DNA from: Sipunculus nudus
Lineage: Eukaryota; Annelida; Sipuncula; Golfingiida; Sipunculidae
Direction of reading: 5' to 3'
Assembly (NCBI GenBank): GCA_026874595.1
Contig: CM049315.1
Span: 12,214,664-12,278,663, forward strand
DNA: 64,000 nucleotides
Part shown: positions 12,205-27,200 of the stretch, in pieces
Layout of the letters: every line of letters starts with the position of its first letter
How positions within the stretch are numbered: position 1 is the stretch's first letter
Position numbers and translations under genes: made by a program
The notes under the pieces: model-generated
Databases searched by the model: none
The model's input: only the letters and a program-made list of their open reading frames with translations
What the model was told of the DNA's origin: nothing

Positions 12205-15200
12205 GTAGGTGATAGTTACAGATGTAAACACAAGCTCACATTGTACTAGTTAATCTGAATGTTATTATTATTATTATTATCAGGACAGTAATGATACATG
12301 AAAGATGAATTTTGCAGTAGTTTGCTCAACGATACAGTATTCAGTATGACACGTGTTATTAACAAACTTATTCAGTATTGAAGTCCCGTGGGCCTGAGGG
12401 ACAGTATGATATATCTAACAGCAAGGCAGTACTGAATGAGTCCATTCATAATATTTTATCAAACACACACACATCAACACAATCAACCATGAACAGTCAT
12501 TCTGTGTTCATTAAGTACACAAGTGAACAATTCAGCAGCTGTGCACCTTCACTTGCAGGCTCCTGGTGTCAGTGTGTTGTCAGTGACATTGTGGGAGGTG
12601 TGTCAATGAGCACAGTAACATCACGTCACCCCAGTGCATACTAGCTGGCTAATGCAGCACATGTTCAAGTTATGTTATTAATGACATTACAGTAAAAATT
12701 ACATCACACATTTATTGGGCTGAATATAAAAGAAACCGTATCCTTGCCAATTTCACCCAGGAGCTTTGAAGTGTGTGACCCTTATGCACTCAAGTGGGCT
12801 TATATAAGCCATACTAAGATACAGCAATATGGACTAGCTCATCCAGTTGATAACACATGTGACTAGTTCATAAATATTAGGTATATGGTGCCGAGACATG
12901 AGGCCATACAATATGTCCATGTACAGCAAATCTAAAAAAAATATATAACACCAGTCTTGTCATAAGGTTATCTTCACCCTTTGTCAATAGACAGTGTCAC
13001 CTACTGGCCACCAAAAAAAAATAGTTGAGATGATCATTGGAATGATTTCAAATAACAACATTTTACATGTACAGGTGATTCTTGTGGGGTGTTTATGTTA
13101 AAGGTTGTAGTACATGAATAGTTATCTGAATGGTTTTAAAATGTAGATAGTAAAACGTTTATAGAGTATTTCATGGCTGCTTACACCACCCTGTTTCAGT
13201 GAAGCCCTTTTAAATAATCATTTGAATATACATAATGGCAACAGTTTTTCTGGGGTAATGAAATGTCCATTCAGCATGGGAACGACAAGTTGCTCAATAC
13301 TTCTTATTTTTAAACATTTACTTTGTTGCTGTGTTATCACTTGTACATATTTCCATGATTACACTTATATTAATATTTATGTATTCTCTGTTTATTTTTA
13401 GTTGTGTATGGTATCCCTGTCATTATTCCGTACCATGTTAGAGCTGAACTCTGAGGAAGTTATGTTCCAGCTTGTGTTCAAGTGAGTAAGGCATGGTCAG
13501 TCAGAGAACTGCCTATAGTAACTGAAGTAAATATAGTCACATGCAGGTTCACCCCTTTCCAGTTATAGATGTAAGGCTGCAGAAAAGTGCCATAAATTTG
13601 GTCACATATCACACTAATGGGTCATTCACAAAAACAAAATAATTTGCAGATTAATAAATGTTTCTATATTATGCTTAGATGTGGGTCACATGACAATGCC
13701 TGTTTAAATTGAGTTCATGCCCTTTACTGTTAGTGACCATGACCTTCTAATGGTCCTTTTTCCTCAAATTAAACTGAACATCTTATTTCTCTTAAATAGC
13801 TCAGTTATTCTGCAACTTGGGATGCCCATATATCTTGGTTATCTTTATCAAATGCTTGACTTGCACCACCTTAAGTCTCTTTATTATTGTTGTGCATTTT
13901 ACTTCCACAGGAATGCCATGATGGTGTCAATATTCAATTATTGTATCAAGACCTCCTATAACTTGGTTTTTATAGCATTTATTAATTATGGCTATCAGGA
14001 AGGACTCCATGGATTAATCTGAAACTTTGTATATCCAATAAAGGTTTCCTTTTTGAATTGGACATGACTTATTGCTGGTATTGAACTTTATGTGACATAA
14101 TTTTATTTTTAAGATTACTCAAGAATGGTTCTGTGGAGTTTTATAAATTTTTTTAAGCCCATTTTCATTTGAGAGCTTTATTTGTCAAGAAGACATAATG
14201 CTTCACCTGCAATCTGCTTTTAGTTGAATTTAAATTGTCGCCATTCGTCTGGGTTGACTGTAGGACACAACTTTATTGGTTGACCAAGACCTGTTTTGCG
14301 ATATGTCTACCACATCAGTCAGAGAAAGGAGCCTTATGTAAATGGGCGTCTTGCCCAGATCTAGAAATACAGTGGTATAACTGAATGAGAAATTATTTCT
14401 GTGGAAGATACCAGTGCTGTTTGAGACTTTCATTATAAAGAAATGAACCCTTAGTTGATTATATTGACAGTAGGTGTCAGTAATGTCTGATACTTGACAT
14501 TTATTTTTTACCACATTTATATAGGCTCTTTTCATACATCAAGTATGTTCAAAATAACTTTACATAAAATAAATTAAATAAATCAATGTATAACAGACAC
14601 TAAAATTTAAAAAACCCTAGAATCAAGACTCACTGTAATATGCTTAAACAATTGTATATAAAGATATCATGTTAAAAAGTCAGCTGGACCGGCCTCTCTG
14701 GTATGGATTGGTAGGTTGTTCCACATACTAGATGCACTCCAACTAAGACATTTATTGCCATAGGTAGCTGTTCTGATACAAGGAGTGACTAGAGAGAGAG
14801 AGTCTTGTGACCTTTGACATGTCCGTGTGGACCAGCTATTACTTTACACAGCTGCAGCATGGCTCTTTTTATCTGAACATCTCTAGTGTGTCATTTGATT
14901 CATTGGCTCTGAAATCTTTGGAATTTTATTTTGCAGTATGTTGCAATTTGATATTTGTATACAAATTTAATAATTTACCTGAACATGTTACCTTTACCTA
15001 TGCTGTTTTTAGCAAACCTGTTAGCTTATGTGATGGTGCAGCGTCGTCTGTCCGTCGTCAGCCGTCCGCCTTCCAGGGCTGGCTTTCCGCCGTCCATGGC
15101 TGTAAGTCAGAAACTGTCGGAGCTAGCAGCTCCAAATTACATGTAAGAATTCGTCACATGTGAAACTTGGTGGCCTGGAGCTTATTACACAGTGTCTAGA

Positions 15201-18200
15201 CGTCTGGACACAATGTTTAGATGCAGAATTCCCAGATTATTGGAACTATATCTTTCAACTGTTTGAAAAAACTTGGTTTGCATTTTAAGCGAATCGGGTT
15301 TATCATCAGGTCACATGTGAACTGCTGCGCCTTCATTTTTGGTTGACCTCTGACCTTTCCTCGCTGCCCAGTGTCCATTTGTGCGTCTGTTTCCACACAT
15401 TAACCCACATATCTCGGGAACCGTTTGACCGATCAGGCTAAAAATTTTGCACAAATGTAGCCCTTTGATAGCTTTATAACATACACTAAAAATGGTGGCG
15501 CCACCTGCAACCAATTTTGCACAGCGTCCATCTGTTCATCTGCCTTGGGATAATATAACTCATATCTCAACAGTGGTTTGACTTATCCACCTGAAATTTT
15601 GCAGGTTTATACATCTTGGACAGCTTTCTCGATTTTATGACAGGTGGCCCCACCTACCTTAACATTTACTCTGTAGACATCCAAGCTCATATCTCGGGAA
15701 CCATTTGACCTATTGGGCCAAAATTTTGCATGTGTATAGATCTTACATAGCTCTTCATCATAGGCAAAACTGGTGGTGCCACCTGCAACCACTTATGCAC
15801 AGCGTCCATCTGTTCATCTGCCCTTGGATAAAATCACTCGTATCTCAGCAGTGGTTTGACTTATCCTACTGAAATTTTGCAGGTTTATACATCCTGGACA
15901 GGTTTCTCGATTTTATGACAGGTGTCGCCACCTACATTCACATTTACTCTGCAGACATCCAAGCTCATATCTTGGGAACCGTTTGACCGATTAGGCCAAA
16001 TTTTGCATGTGTATAGATCTCACATAGCTCTTCATCACAGGCAAAACTGGTGGTGCCACCTGCAACCATTTATGCACAGCGTCCATCTGTTCATCTGCCT
16101 TAGGTTAAAATCACTCATATCTCAGCAGTGATTTGACTTTTCCACTTGAAATTTTGCAGGTATTTTACATCCTTGACAGCTTTCTCGATTTTATGACAGG
16201 TGGCGCCACCTACATTCATGTTTACTCTGCAGACATCTAAGCTCATATCTCGGGAACCGTTTGACCGATTGGGCCAAAATTTTGCTTGTGTATAGATCTC
16301 ACATAGCTCTTCATCATAGGCAAAACTGGTGGCGCCACCTGCAACCACTTATGCACAGCATCCATCTGTTCATCTGCCTTTGGATAATATCACTCATATC
16401 TCAGCTGTGGTTTGACTTATCCACCTGAAATTTGCAGGTATTTTACATCATTGACAGGTTTCTCGATTTTATGACAGGTGTGCCACCTACATTCACATTT
16501 ACTCTGCAGACCTCCGAGCTCATATCTTGGGAACCGTTTGACCAATTAGGCCAAAATTTTGCATGTGTATAGATCTCACATAGCACTTCATTATAAGCAA
16601 AACTGGTGGCGCCACCTGCAACCACTTATGCACAGCATCCATCTGTTGATCTGCTTTGGGATAAAATCACTCATATCTTGGCAGTGGTTTGACTTATCCA
16701 CCTGATATTTTGCAGGTTTATACATCCTGGACAATTTTCTCGATTTTATGACAGGTGGCACCACCTACATTCACGTTTAAGCTGCAGACATCCATGCTAA
16801 TATGCAACACACCACGCTCTATTCCCCTTGCCACTTAATCCATGCCTCACTTCACCCGTCCCACTCTGATTTCTGCGGATACACATAGTAGCTTGTCGAC
16901 TACCCATATTCTGGTTTTAAAATGTCCTAGTCCGAAACTTGCAGGTCAGAAACGTCCATTTTGCTGAAATCATAATGACTAAGGAAGATATGCAGGCCTT
17001 AGGAGGATCAATATTAAATTTTAAAAATAAACCTCCATTCATACTCCTAAACTTTGCACAGGTTCACATTGGGCCTGTAGGCCTTGTTATAATTGACCTT
17101 CGGATGTCATTTTGATCCAGTTAAATAAAATTTATGTGGTTATTTTAGATATGGCTCTTGTTTTGTTGATTTAGTGGGTGATTAATTGATACATTTTTTA
17201 GCAGTTTTTTATGGTACTGGATCCATAAAATGACAAGTTACATGTGAGGCTTTTAACTTTATCTGTTCTCATCAAGAACATGCCCCATAATCTGGTCATC
17301 TTTGTAATTCCTAGGTACCTGGTGCCGTGCAACCACGTCATGGTGAGCCAGCGAAGGTCCGTTCGTGACCTTGACATTTATGGGAAGACAGTGGAGAAGT
17401 TCTTGTCACTGAAGCCTGCGTGTTGCCTGAGTGAGGAGAGTGATAATTCCTCCTTAGACGACGGCTCTGGAAGCTCCAGGTATGCTCATATTTACTCTGG
17501 GTTTGCTATAAATATTTGTAAGGCTATACCTATTATTGGACATCCTTGCAGAGTTCCTTCAGTCCATGGAGGAACCTCCCACATCACCATGGCAACTTGT
17601 CATCCCAGACCTGACTGGTTTTCAGTCATTGAAATAATGAATATTTAAATAAATATGCATTTAAATAAATGTTTGAGATATATAGAATTAACACAAAATG
17701 AGTGTTTACTACCTAAGTATTAAGGTTAAGTGACACTCAGTCTTGGCTGTCCAAAACATAAAAAAAACTATCATTAAACCAAAGTCCTGCTATTTAAATA
17801 TGGCTACAGAGGAATACATTTTCATCGTCGGGTCATAACCTGGTAACTTATATGTTTTGACTAGAAATCAAGTGTATTTTGGTGTTTCTGCTTTACACTG
17901 CTTTATTGGGGAATAGACTGCCCATCTTTGTTTGAGTTTAATCTCTCTCTCAGTTTTAACACACAAAAACATTCAGGATAAAACACTGTATGTGTGTCTG
18001 TCACGAGTCTGCTTGGGTTCCTTTTTGTCTGACCTAATACTAACCAAAATGGAAAGGTATCTCATTTGATGAGGTACACTCCAGTTCCTTATTCTTATCC
18101 ACCTGTTTTTTCTTTATCATATTTTATAGAGCCAATTAAACTTTTAACTTATTTTTTCTGAAGGCAGACCCAGAGAAATGTTAAATAAACTTGAATTAAA

Positions 18201-21200
18201 TTAAAATACTTGACCTGGTGACTTCTGTTGAAATTCTGTATTAAAGAAGTTTGCTTCCACTCATTAGTAACATATCGTTTTTGAATAAGGTTTGAAGGCA
18301 GGCATCTGAATGAAAAGTTAAGCCTTACCTTTAAATGGAAAATGGATGAATACTTAAATATTACATTGAGGATGGTGGATTTTATCTATATATATTTATC
18401 ATACTGGGGCACAACACCATCACAAAGCACCAGCAATTTCACACAACTTTGGCACCTGCATGATGTCAGAGATAGCAAAATGCTCCATGCATATATCATT
18501 AAATGAACACAATTTTGTTTAAATAATTTCCTTTGTAATTAATAAATATATTTAACTATAAAGAACTCTCCACTTTCTGTTTAAGGGAGTGATAGTAAAA
18601 GGGGAATATTTCATGCCATTAAATGTTTTAGCAGATTTTTCTGAGTGAGTAATATTCAAGAAGTGTAACATGTAATAAATAGAAATGACAGCTTAACTGT
18701 GCTGTTATATTTTGGAATTTTATTTAATTTCACAAATTACTGTCGACACATATAAGTGAAAATTACATGGACACAGAAATTTCTTGTTGGTAGTAGATTG
18801 GGCATCATAGCTTATACTTTAATTGTCGGGTTTGTACATTTTCTGTAAGTCCATGTTATGGTAAACGTGCAGTACAAGTGACCTGCTACAAACTAGTTTT
18901 CCATACCAATTGTCTATCCTTATTTTTCTTGCTCCTACACAAAGTTTACTTGATTTCATCAGCATGCTAAGATTGGGTTGAGATTCACCATAAAATAAGG
19001 CGACATTAAGGGAAGAAGTAAGCAGGAGTAAAACCAGTATCTGGCAGGACACCTATACTACACATTTACCCATGTTTTCAGGTGTTTGTCCTGTTGAATA
19101 CTATGATAGATGATTTGGGTTGCTTGCTATCATTATTTTACTTAACATTTTGCTTGCAGTTGATAATTATTTATCAGGTGATTAACAAGTGTGTTTCTGG
19201 CTCTCACCCACATGGATTTACGTGTGCTGTAATCAATTCTCAAAGCTATATGTGAGCTAAAGATAACAGGAAGGTGGCATGGTGCAGTCACATGGTCAGA
19301 TCAGATGGATACATGTTTCCTTTAAAGTCGTCATTTTATACACATATCTGTCACCTGCTGCATTGTTTCAGGTTTTAATGGGTTCTCATTTTATGAAAAG
19401 GTTTGGAAAAGTGGAATAAGATACACTTGTAATTAATTTTTCTTTGTCAAATAAATCTGTAATATTTATGAAACTAATATTTTTCTTGTGATAAATTAAG
19501 TTTAAAACTTTACTTGTGGGTGTGTCTTAAACAGCCAGAAACAGACTTTTAGTTATTGTGATATTAACCTCTTGTGGCTGGGCCTGTGCATCGGCATGAA
19601 TGTCCCCATTTTTTCTCCAGTAGCATGCCTGACAGTATCTCTCACGGTAACAGCAGCCCAAACAGGAAACCCAAGCGGAACTTTTTCCGGAGGCGCACTT
19701 CAGGCCAAACAGATAGGTATACCATGTAATTAATATGTAATACTTGAAGTCTTCAGCTGGTGAATCATCACTAACACGCTATTAAGCATGGTAATATGCA
19801 TGATATTTTGCATTGTGACCTTTTTATTTATGGATATTTTTGTATTTTTTATTTATTTTTTTACGAGGATGTATTTTAGATTAGCTGTTTGAATGCTTCC
19901 TGAAACCCTTTGTTAACACACTGATATTAGTTTGAAAATTACTGATACAGAGATATTGCTGTAATATGACCATTATATGGTCTTTTTGTATTCAAGCCTA
20001 TACAGTTGGAATAATCATCATTTTAAATACTGCAATGAGTAAATAGCTCAGAAAGTGTAATTTTATTTTTTGATTTTCAGCAAACTGTATATAATTATTA
20101 TCTTGCCACATAAAATGTATGTAATCCCAAGCACAGTTTTACACACATACCTTGACTCCTAAATGAAACGTTGATGGATGCTCATGCACAGGGATAAACC
20201 TACACTGTTTGCCAATTCCTAAGATAGGTATGGGCAAACTCCAACCTGCGGGTCATGTATGGCCTGCAAAGTCTATTTTTGCTGCCCACAAGTGTTCTCC
20301 CTCGTAGATATGTGGTGTCAGACATTGTTACAGAGAGTAACTCCTTAACAAGAGATTCCATGTCCATGGTTCTATAAAAAAATAGATGATAACAATGGTT
20401 TGAAAATGTTCTAATATATTAACACTGATTTTCTATTTTGCTCTCCTTACAATGAGTGTTAGAAAACATACAAAAAACTGGAAAAGTGATGATGAATGAC
20501 TGTGTGTGCAGCCTGCAAGAGACCTTATTGATGTTCCATGTGGCCCTAAGTTTGCCTACCTCTTTCCTAAAAAATAAACACAGGAGCAGATCCATTGGAG
20601 TTTAGGGGTTTTAAAGTACATCTTGACAGAGAGAATCTTTTCACGGTGTGTTTCTAAAAAATTTTACAGCTGAACTCCCACCCCTTTCTGCAGCTGAAGC
20701 TTTTCTTTTTAGCTCAGATGACAAAGTGATGATCCTTTGCCCATCATCAGTCTGTCTGTCTGTCCATTAGACAGGCATGTTTTGATACTGTTTGACCCAC
20801 TAATCTGAAACTTCATATACTGTTAGATGTACTTAAGTTCTCCTCTTAAACCTGAAACTTGGTCACTTGTTCCCTCAAGAAATTAAGGAGAACTTCCTAA
20901 TTTCCCTTGAAAACCTATTCTTATACTTCAAGACTACCTTATATGAAACCCACTGATATGTGACCAGTATACCAAGTCAGTGATGCTACTCTTACCCGTA
21001 TCAGAGATAACCCATGTGCAGAAGATGTTTAAAATAAACACATTTCATTTTCAGCTGTATTGTACTGTAAAATTGTAGATCAGACATCTTTAATTTAAGT
21101 CACCCAGGCAGGTTTTTGTTTAAAATTGTCACTGACCTGTTTCACTTGGGTTCCTTTGGGTTTTCACTGTAATCTTGACAACCTTCACAAACCAGCAGCA

Positions 21201-24200
21201 TCAAACATTGCACCTGTTTGTAGGTTTGTTAACTAATTGTAATGTTAGCTTTTATTTTGTGTGAACCACTGTTTAGTTTTAGCTGACTCGCAGTTTGCAG
21301 ACCTATAGAAATGCCTCTTTTTCCATCCCAAATCTGTTTCGCTTCAAGTTCAGTGTTGTACATCTTGTTAGCTGATAACACTTAATTAATCACAATATAA
21401 AACAGGGACTGAAGTCTAATTTCATTTTAAATACAGAATGTGTATGAAGAAGACTTTTATTTATCAAATATCAGGTTACTATATTGAAAAGGCAAAAGAT
21501 ATATTCACAGTTCAGATAATTTATTTAGAAATCAAAAGGGCCTTATGATAACACATTTTAAGATAGCCAGAACTTTACTATATATTGAACATTTGTTTAT
21601 GACATAATACATATCACTCATGTTTGAGTTTATGGTGGCCATTTACTTGATATTATGTTATTTTTATCTATATTTGTGTCAGTCATTGAAAAGTATTCAC
21701 CATTAAAACAGTGAAGAGCATGCTTAAAAGCTCATGAAATCAACTACATTCACTAGCATTATAAATATAGGGTCTAATTGAGTATTAATTTACTAAAATC
21801 CATTTTATCACCACTTGTGTGGAAACACCTGGCCTTTGTTTCTGCCCTACCTGTAAAATATGTTGATAATGTTTAATCTCTTAAGCTTCATTAAAAGAAA
21901 GATGTAAGTATTCTGAGGGCCATGAGACTCTTTATGTGATCCTGTCATCTTGTTCATCAAAAACAATTTAGTCTTCATAATTATATAAGGGTACCATGAG
22001 AGACCATAAGAAAAGCTTGAACAAAAGAGAAGCTCATCCTTAGGGATGTTTTGTACACTTTGGGTGACCATGTAAACATAACAGCTGAGCCAAAAATATG
22101 AGTCTTGTATCAGTTCCGTAAACAGCCTTTAAAATATCCATCATCACTGGACACACACAAATATAAACATACTTATTTACCAAGGGAGAACAGATCTGAG
22201 AATAAAATTATATTTACAATAATTGTATGATTATTTTGTCTTATGGAAATAAAATTCCAAACCATGACCCATCAAGCTTACTTGTAACTTCTTTATGTTC
22301 CTAGCGTTAAGATATTTTCAGTATTGGTCATTTGTAATTTCAGGAGCTCATCACCAGATGTGAGAAATTCACCTTCATTATCCAGGAGAGGGCGCTTGGA
22401 CACTAAGACAGACCCATATGAAGTGAGCTATATGGAGTACTTACAAGTCGCACATGAAACTATATCAAATTGTATCAAATCCTGCCAGTGTTGGAGTTTA
22501 CCGTACAACGGTGAAAACCCGTCCCCGGACAGTTTAGTGCTGGACGAACCTCCAGTCGCTGATTTAGACTCTGTTGGTCAACGAACAGGTCTGAGTGAGA
22601 GACCAGATGGAGCCTGTGTGACTACAGATAGCTTAGATCCTGTTGGTCAGAATTCTGCAGGTGTGGATTCTGCTGTCACAGGTAATGTTCAATCAGACTC
22701 TCTTAATCGAGAGGAAACTAACGAGAAATCGACTCCATCAGAAAATGATGTTAATTGTGATAAAGACATCTCTAGCAAGGCAGTGTTGACTGAGAATGTT
22801 GACGAAAACAGTTCTGTCACTCAACCAGCGGAAAACGCGGTGATTGATACAGATAAAAGTGCAATATCAGACACTGAGGGTATTACTGGTCCGACAACGG
22901 AGTGTTCTGAACAAGGATCTGGCAGTGTACAAAAACGTACTCCTGAAGTGAATGGGTCAGATGCTGACAGCACAGTGTCAGTCCGGTCAAATCTCATGGA
23001 CAGGGGATCGTGTGCTAAAGCTGCACCCAGTAACCTACATCTGACCAATGAATTTTCTTCCAAGTCTGACCTTAATGCCTTCCTCGTATTTCTGAATCAT
23101 GTGCAAACCCCAGAAAACATCTGTGATAACATGGAGGATGCTCTCCAGTCATTGGAGGATTTAGTAAATAGTTACACTATCATAAGCAAAATGAGAACTG
23201 ATTCGGAGAGTAGTGGCACTGGTTCTAGTCAAAATGAAATGGATAGGGCTCCATCAGCACAAACGCAAGAAAGTTGCCAAGTGAACAAAAAGAACAGGAA
23301 TAACGGTAGCCTGGAGAGTGGCATCTGTATGGAGAGTGGCCAAGAGGATAGGATGGTGAATGGCGATGGTTCTGAGGATGCCCACCAGGAAGCATTAGAT
23401 GTCACAAGCCAGCAGTTACAGAAGATTAGTGGAGATGTTGTATCTTTAACAAATAAATACCGAACTGGAAAACCAGATATTGGTAAGTGGAAAATTTACA
23501 GTCAGCTTTATAATCAGCATCTTACACCAGGGCCTGCTCTATGGCAATGGGTTAATAATGTTTATGAACTGGCTGGATTTTCATGATGTGGGCACTGGCT
23601 GTATGGGAATTGGAAAGGCACCTCAGGCAAGTGAACTAATCTGGTCTCCCACAACCATGGTCAAATTGAACCATGGTCAACCCTCTAATGAGCCTGTGAT
23701 TTAATTATCTGGAAGTAAACCAGAAACATTCCCTGCAAATTCAGACGATGCAGATAATTTTATATTTTTGGTAACAGTGTATTCTATATCATGTCTTTCA
23801 AATATTTAATCTAACAATAACAAAAAAGGACAATGGTCCCATTCACACAAAAAAAATTTTGCAGACACCATTTTCTATTAGTTGCTAAATATTACCATAA
23901 TATAATCAGTAAGTTAGGTGGAGGGTTTGCTGTGAACAGAAGATGTTATTCCAACAACTAGATGGCAAGAAAAAAAGTTCCAAAATGCTGTAAAATAGAT
24001 ATTTAAGCTAAGATTTCATATGCATAGAGTGCTGATCTTGCAAACAGAATGTGGATAAAAATTGATTTTGACTAAATAAGTGAGATACCATAGGTGCTGA
24101 TCTGGCACGCGGGATGCGTGTCCAGCAAAATGTTTTGCTAAATGTAGTGATTTTTGCCAATTCTGCATGTTATCCCAGAGGGACACATAGGAAGTATCCC

Positions 24201-27200
24201 TGTTGCCATGCCTGTACATATGAAATCTCTCAACACACATTCTGCATTTTGCATTACATGCATATGGAATCTTAGCTTTAATCTTTCATCATTTAAGCGA
24301 AGTTTAGTTAAAAAGGGGCTTAGCACCTGAAAGTTAGACCACATGTGGCTGTAGTCTCAACCAAGGTGTCAGTTGTCCACTTTACTGATATATACCAGGA
24401 TGCTAATCCAACAGTTCACACTTGATCGTATGACTGAATGTTATCTTGATTTGAAGGTCCCTTTCTGATGGCGGTGTTTAACCGCCTGGAGAGCATGATG
24501 ACCAATTCACTGTACGTGAACCTTCTACTGACTGGGCTGGTGTCGCGACTGGCCTGCTACCCGCAGCCACTGATCCGCTCCTTCCTGCTCAATCACTCGC
24601 TTGTCTTTCAGCCAACCGTCCGATCACTAGTTCAGGTTCGTAGTTATATTTGCATTGATACAGACCTAAGGTTAGGGGGTCAGCTTTGAGAGCGTAATGT
24701 CCAAAATTCAAACTCCACTCATTGAGCCTGATCAAATTTATACTAGATCAGAGAAAGTATTTGTCTGTTGGTGAATGAACTGACCTGGGATAGTCATAGC
24801 TCGCATAGAATATTGAAATGTATCTGTTATTTTGTAATGTTATGTTTTTTTATCCACTGTCATATAACTCTGTTCATGCCTAGAAATAGAATAATGTCTT
24901 CTGTTAACTTTACCACAAACCAGTTGAGCCACTGTCTTGCATATCTTTTTCCATTGTACAATTTGTTTGTGACAGTGATGTTCATCATTAGGATTTATTT
25001 AATTGAAGCGTTAAACATATAAATTTCGTAACCAAGCCCCTGGTTGAATTCATTTACCAGATATGTTAGGTATACATGAAATATAGTATTCTGTCTTAGA
25101 AATACATTAGTATCTGCCAAGATTTTATTCTGAGACCACTTCTTGATGCCTACAGATGAAATAAACTTGAACTAGGCATGGTCAGTTGCACTAAAGAAAA
25201 CATAATGTCCTGTACTACTATCCTACATTAAGAAGGTGAAGAATAGTAAAAAATCTAATTCAAATGTGATTTATGACAAGGAAACCTTCCTTCTTTGATT
25301 ACAAGTTTTTGCACAAGTACAGTATGGCATTTTTGGCCTGGTGGTCTTGTTATAGTCGGACACACATGGGTAGTATTATCAACACACAGAACCGAATCAA
25401 GTAATTACGGAAGATGAAAATAATAGTGTCAAGTGGCTAAGTACCTTTAATCAGAAACATTTTACTGGAATCAGATTTTATTGATGGTTATCCAAACCAA
25501 ATTTTAATTGATTAAAATGTAATTTAAGTAATTTAACCAATGTTTGACAGAATTTACCAGTGCAATGAAAGAATTTCATTGATATTACTGCAGGTTTTAG
25601 GATCTGTGAAACACAAAGTGGACTGCTTCTCATACACAGTCAAGGAGTTTGAGCCACTGATGCAAAAGGCTCGCAAATTTCTGGCGTGGCGTGAGGAAGT
25701 GTTTCGTTGTCAGCGTGATGGCAAGAAGAACTGGGCACATCTTGACAGTCAGCTGTCTCAGCTGGAGGGAAAGAACAAAACAGTGACGAATCTGGCTGAG
25801 CTGCACCAAGGTGAGACTTAAGTCAGGTCTTAGTTGTGAAAAATTGCAAATTCTCCTGGTAAAACACTTAAAAGGGGCAGAAAATAAAGATCTGTACAAA
25901 ATCACAGGAAGGCCTACTTTATCAAATTCACTGTGATAATGTCTGCAGATTAAAAATCTGTTCAACATTCACATGTATAACTTATGGGAACAGCAATGTC
26001 TCCTCAGCTCTGAAGTTCAAAGAGATATTATACAGAGACAGCAATGTCTCCTCAGCTCTGAAGTTCAAAGAGATATTATACAGAGACAGCAATGTCTCCT
26101 CAGCTCTGAAGTTCAAAGAGATATTATACAGAGACAGCAATGTCTCCTCAGCTCTGAAGTTCAAAGAGATATTATACAGAGACAGCAATGTCTCCTCAGC
26201 TCTGAAGTTCAAAGAGATATTATACAGAGACAGCAATGTCTCCTCAGCTCTGAAGTTCAAAGAGATATTATACAGAGACAGCAATGTCTCCTCAGCTCTG
26301 AAGTTCAAAGAGATATTATACAGAGACAGCAATGTCTCCTCAGCTCTGAAGTTCAAAGAGATATTATACAGAGACAGCAATGTCTCCTCAGCTCTGAAGT
26401 TCAAAGAGATATTATACAGAGACAGCAATGTCTCCTCAGCTCTGAAGTTCAAAGAGATATTATACAGAGACAGCAATGTCTCCTCAGCTCTGAAGTTCAA
26501 AGAGATATTATACAGAGACAGCAATGTCTCCTCAGCTCTGAAGTTCAAAGAGATATTATACAGAGACAGCAATGTCTCCTCAGCTCTGAAGCTCAAAGAG
26601 ATATTATACAGAGACAGCAATGTCTCCTCAGCTCTGAAGCTCAAAGAGATATTATACAGAGACAGCAATGTCTCCTCAGCTCTGAAGTTCAAAGAGATAT
26701 TATACAGAGACAGCAATGTCTCCTCAGCTCTGAAGTTCAAAGAGATATTATACAGAGACAGCAATGTCTCCTCAGCTCTGAAGTTCAAAGAGATATTATA
26801 CAGAGACAGCAATGTCTCCTCAGCTCTGAAGTTCAAAGAGATATTATACAGAGACAGCAATGTCTCCTCAGCTCTGAATTTCAAAGAGATATTATACAGA
26901 GACAGCAATGTCTCCTCAGCTCTGAAGTTCAAAGAGATATTATACAGAGACAGCAGTTTCTCTTCATTTCTGAAATTTGCTGAGACAGTGCACAGGGACA
27001 ACAGTGTCTCATTTATAAAATTACCTGAGATAGCATAAAAGGGCAGCAATTTTTTCTCATGTAGCCCATGTGATCTCACCTCTCATGTAGTGATATCACC
27101 TGTAGCCCATAAGTCAGGTGAAATATCATGCAGTACATAAGCTCAGTGAGATCACATGAATTCAGTAAGAACTCATTTAGGGATAGCAAACATGCTGTAT

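Noticed and set aside
25973-27079. 336- and 365-codon frames on both strands
   Set aside because: Product of a 48-bp unit that is divisible by three and lacks stops in two frames; it lies between verified FHIP1 splice sites.
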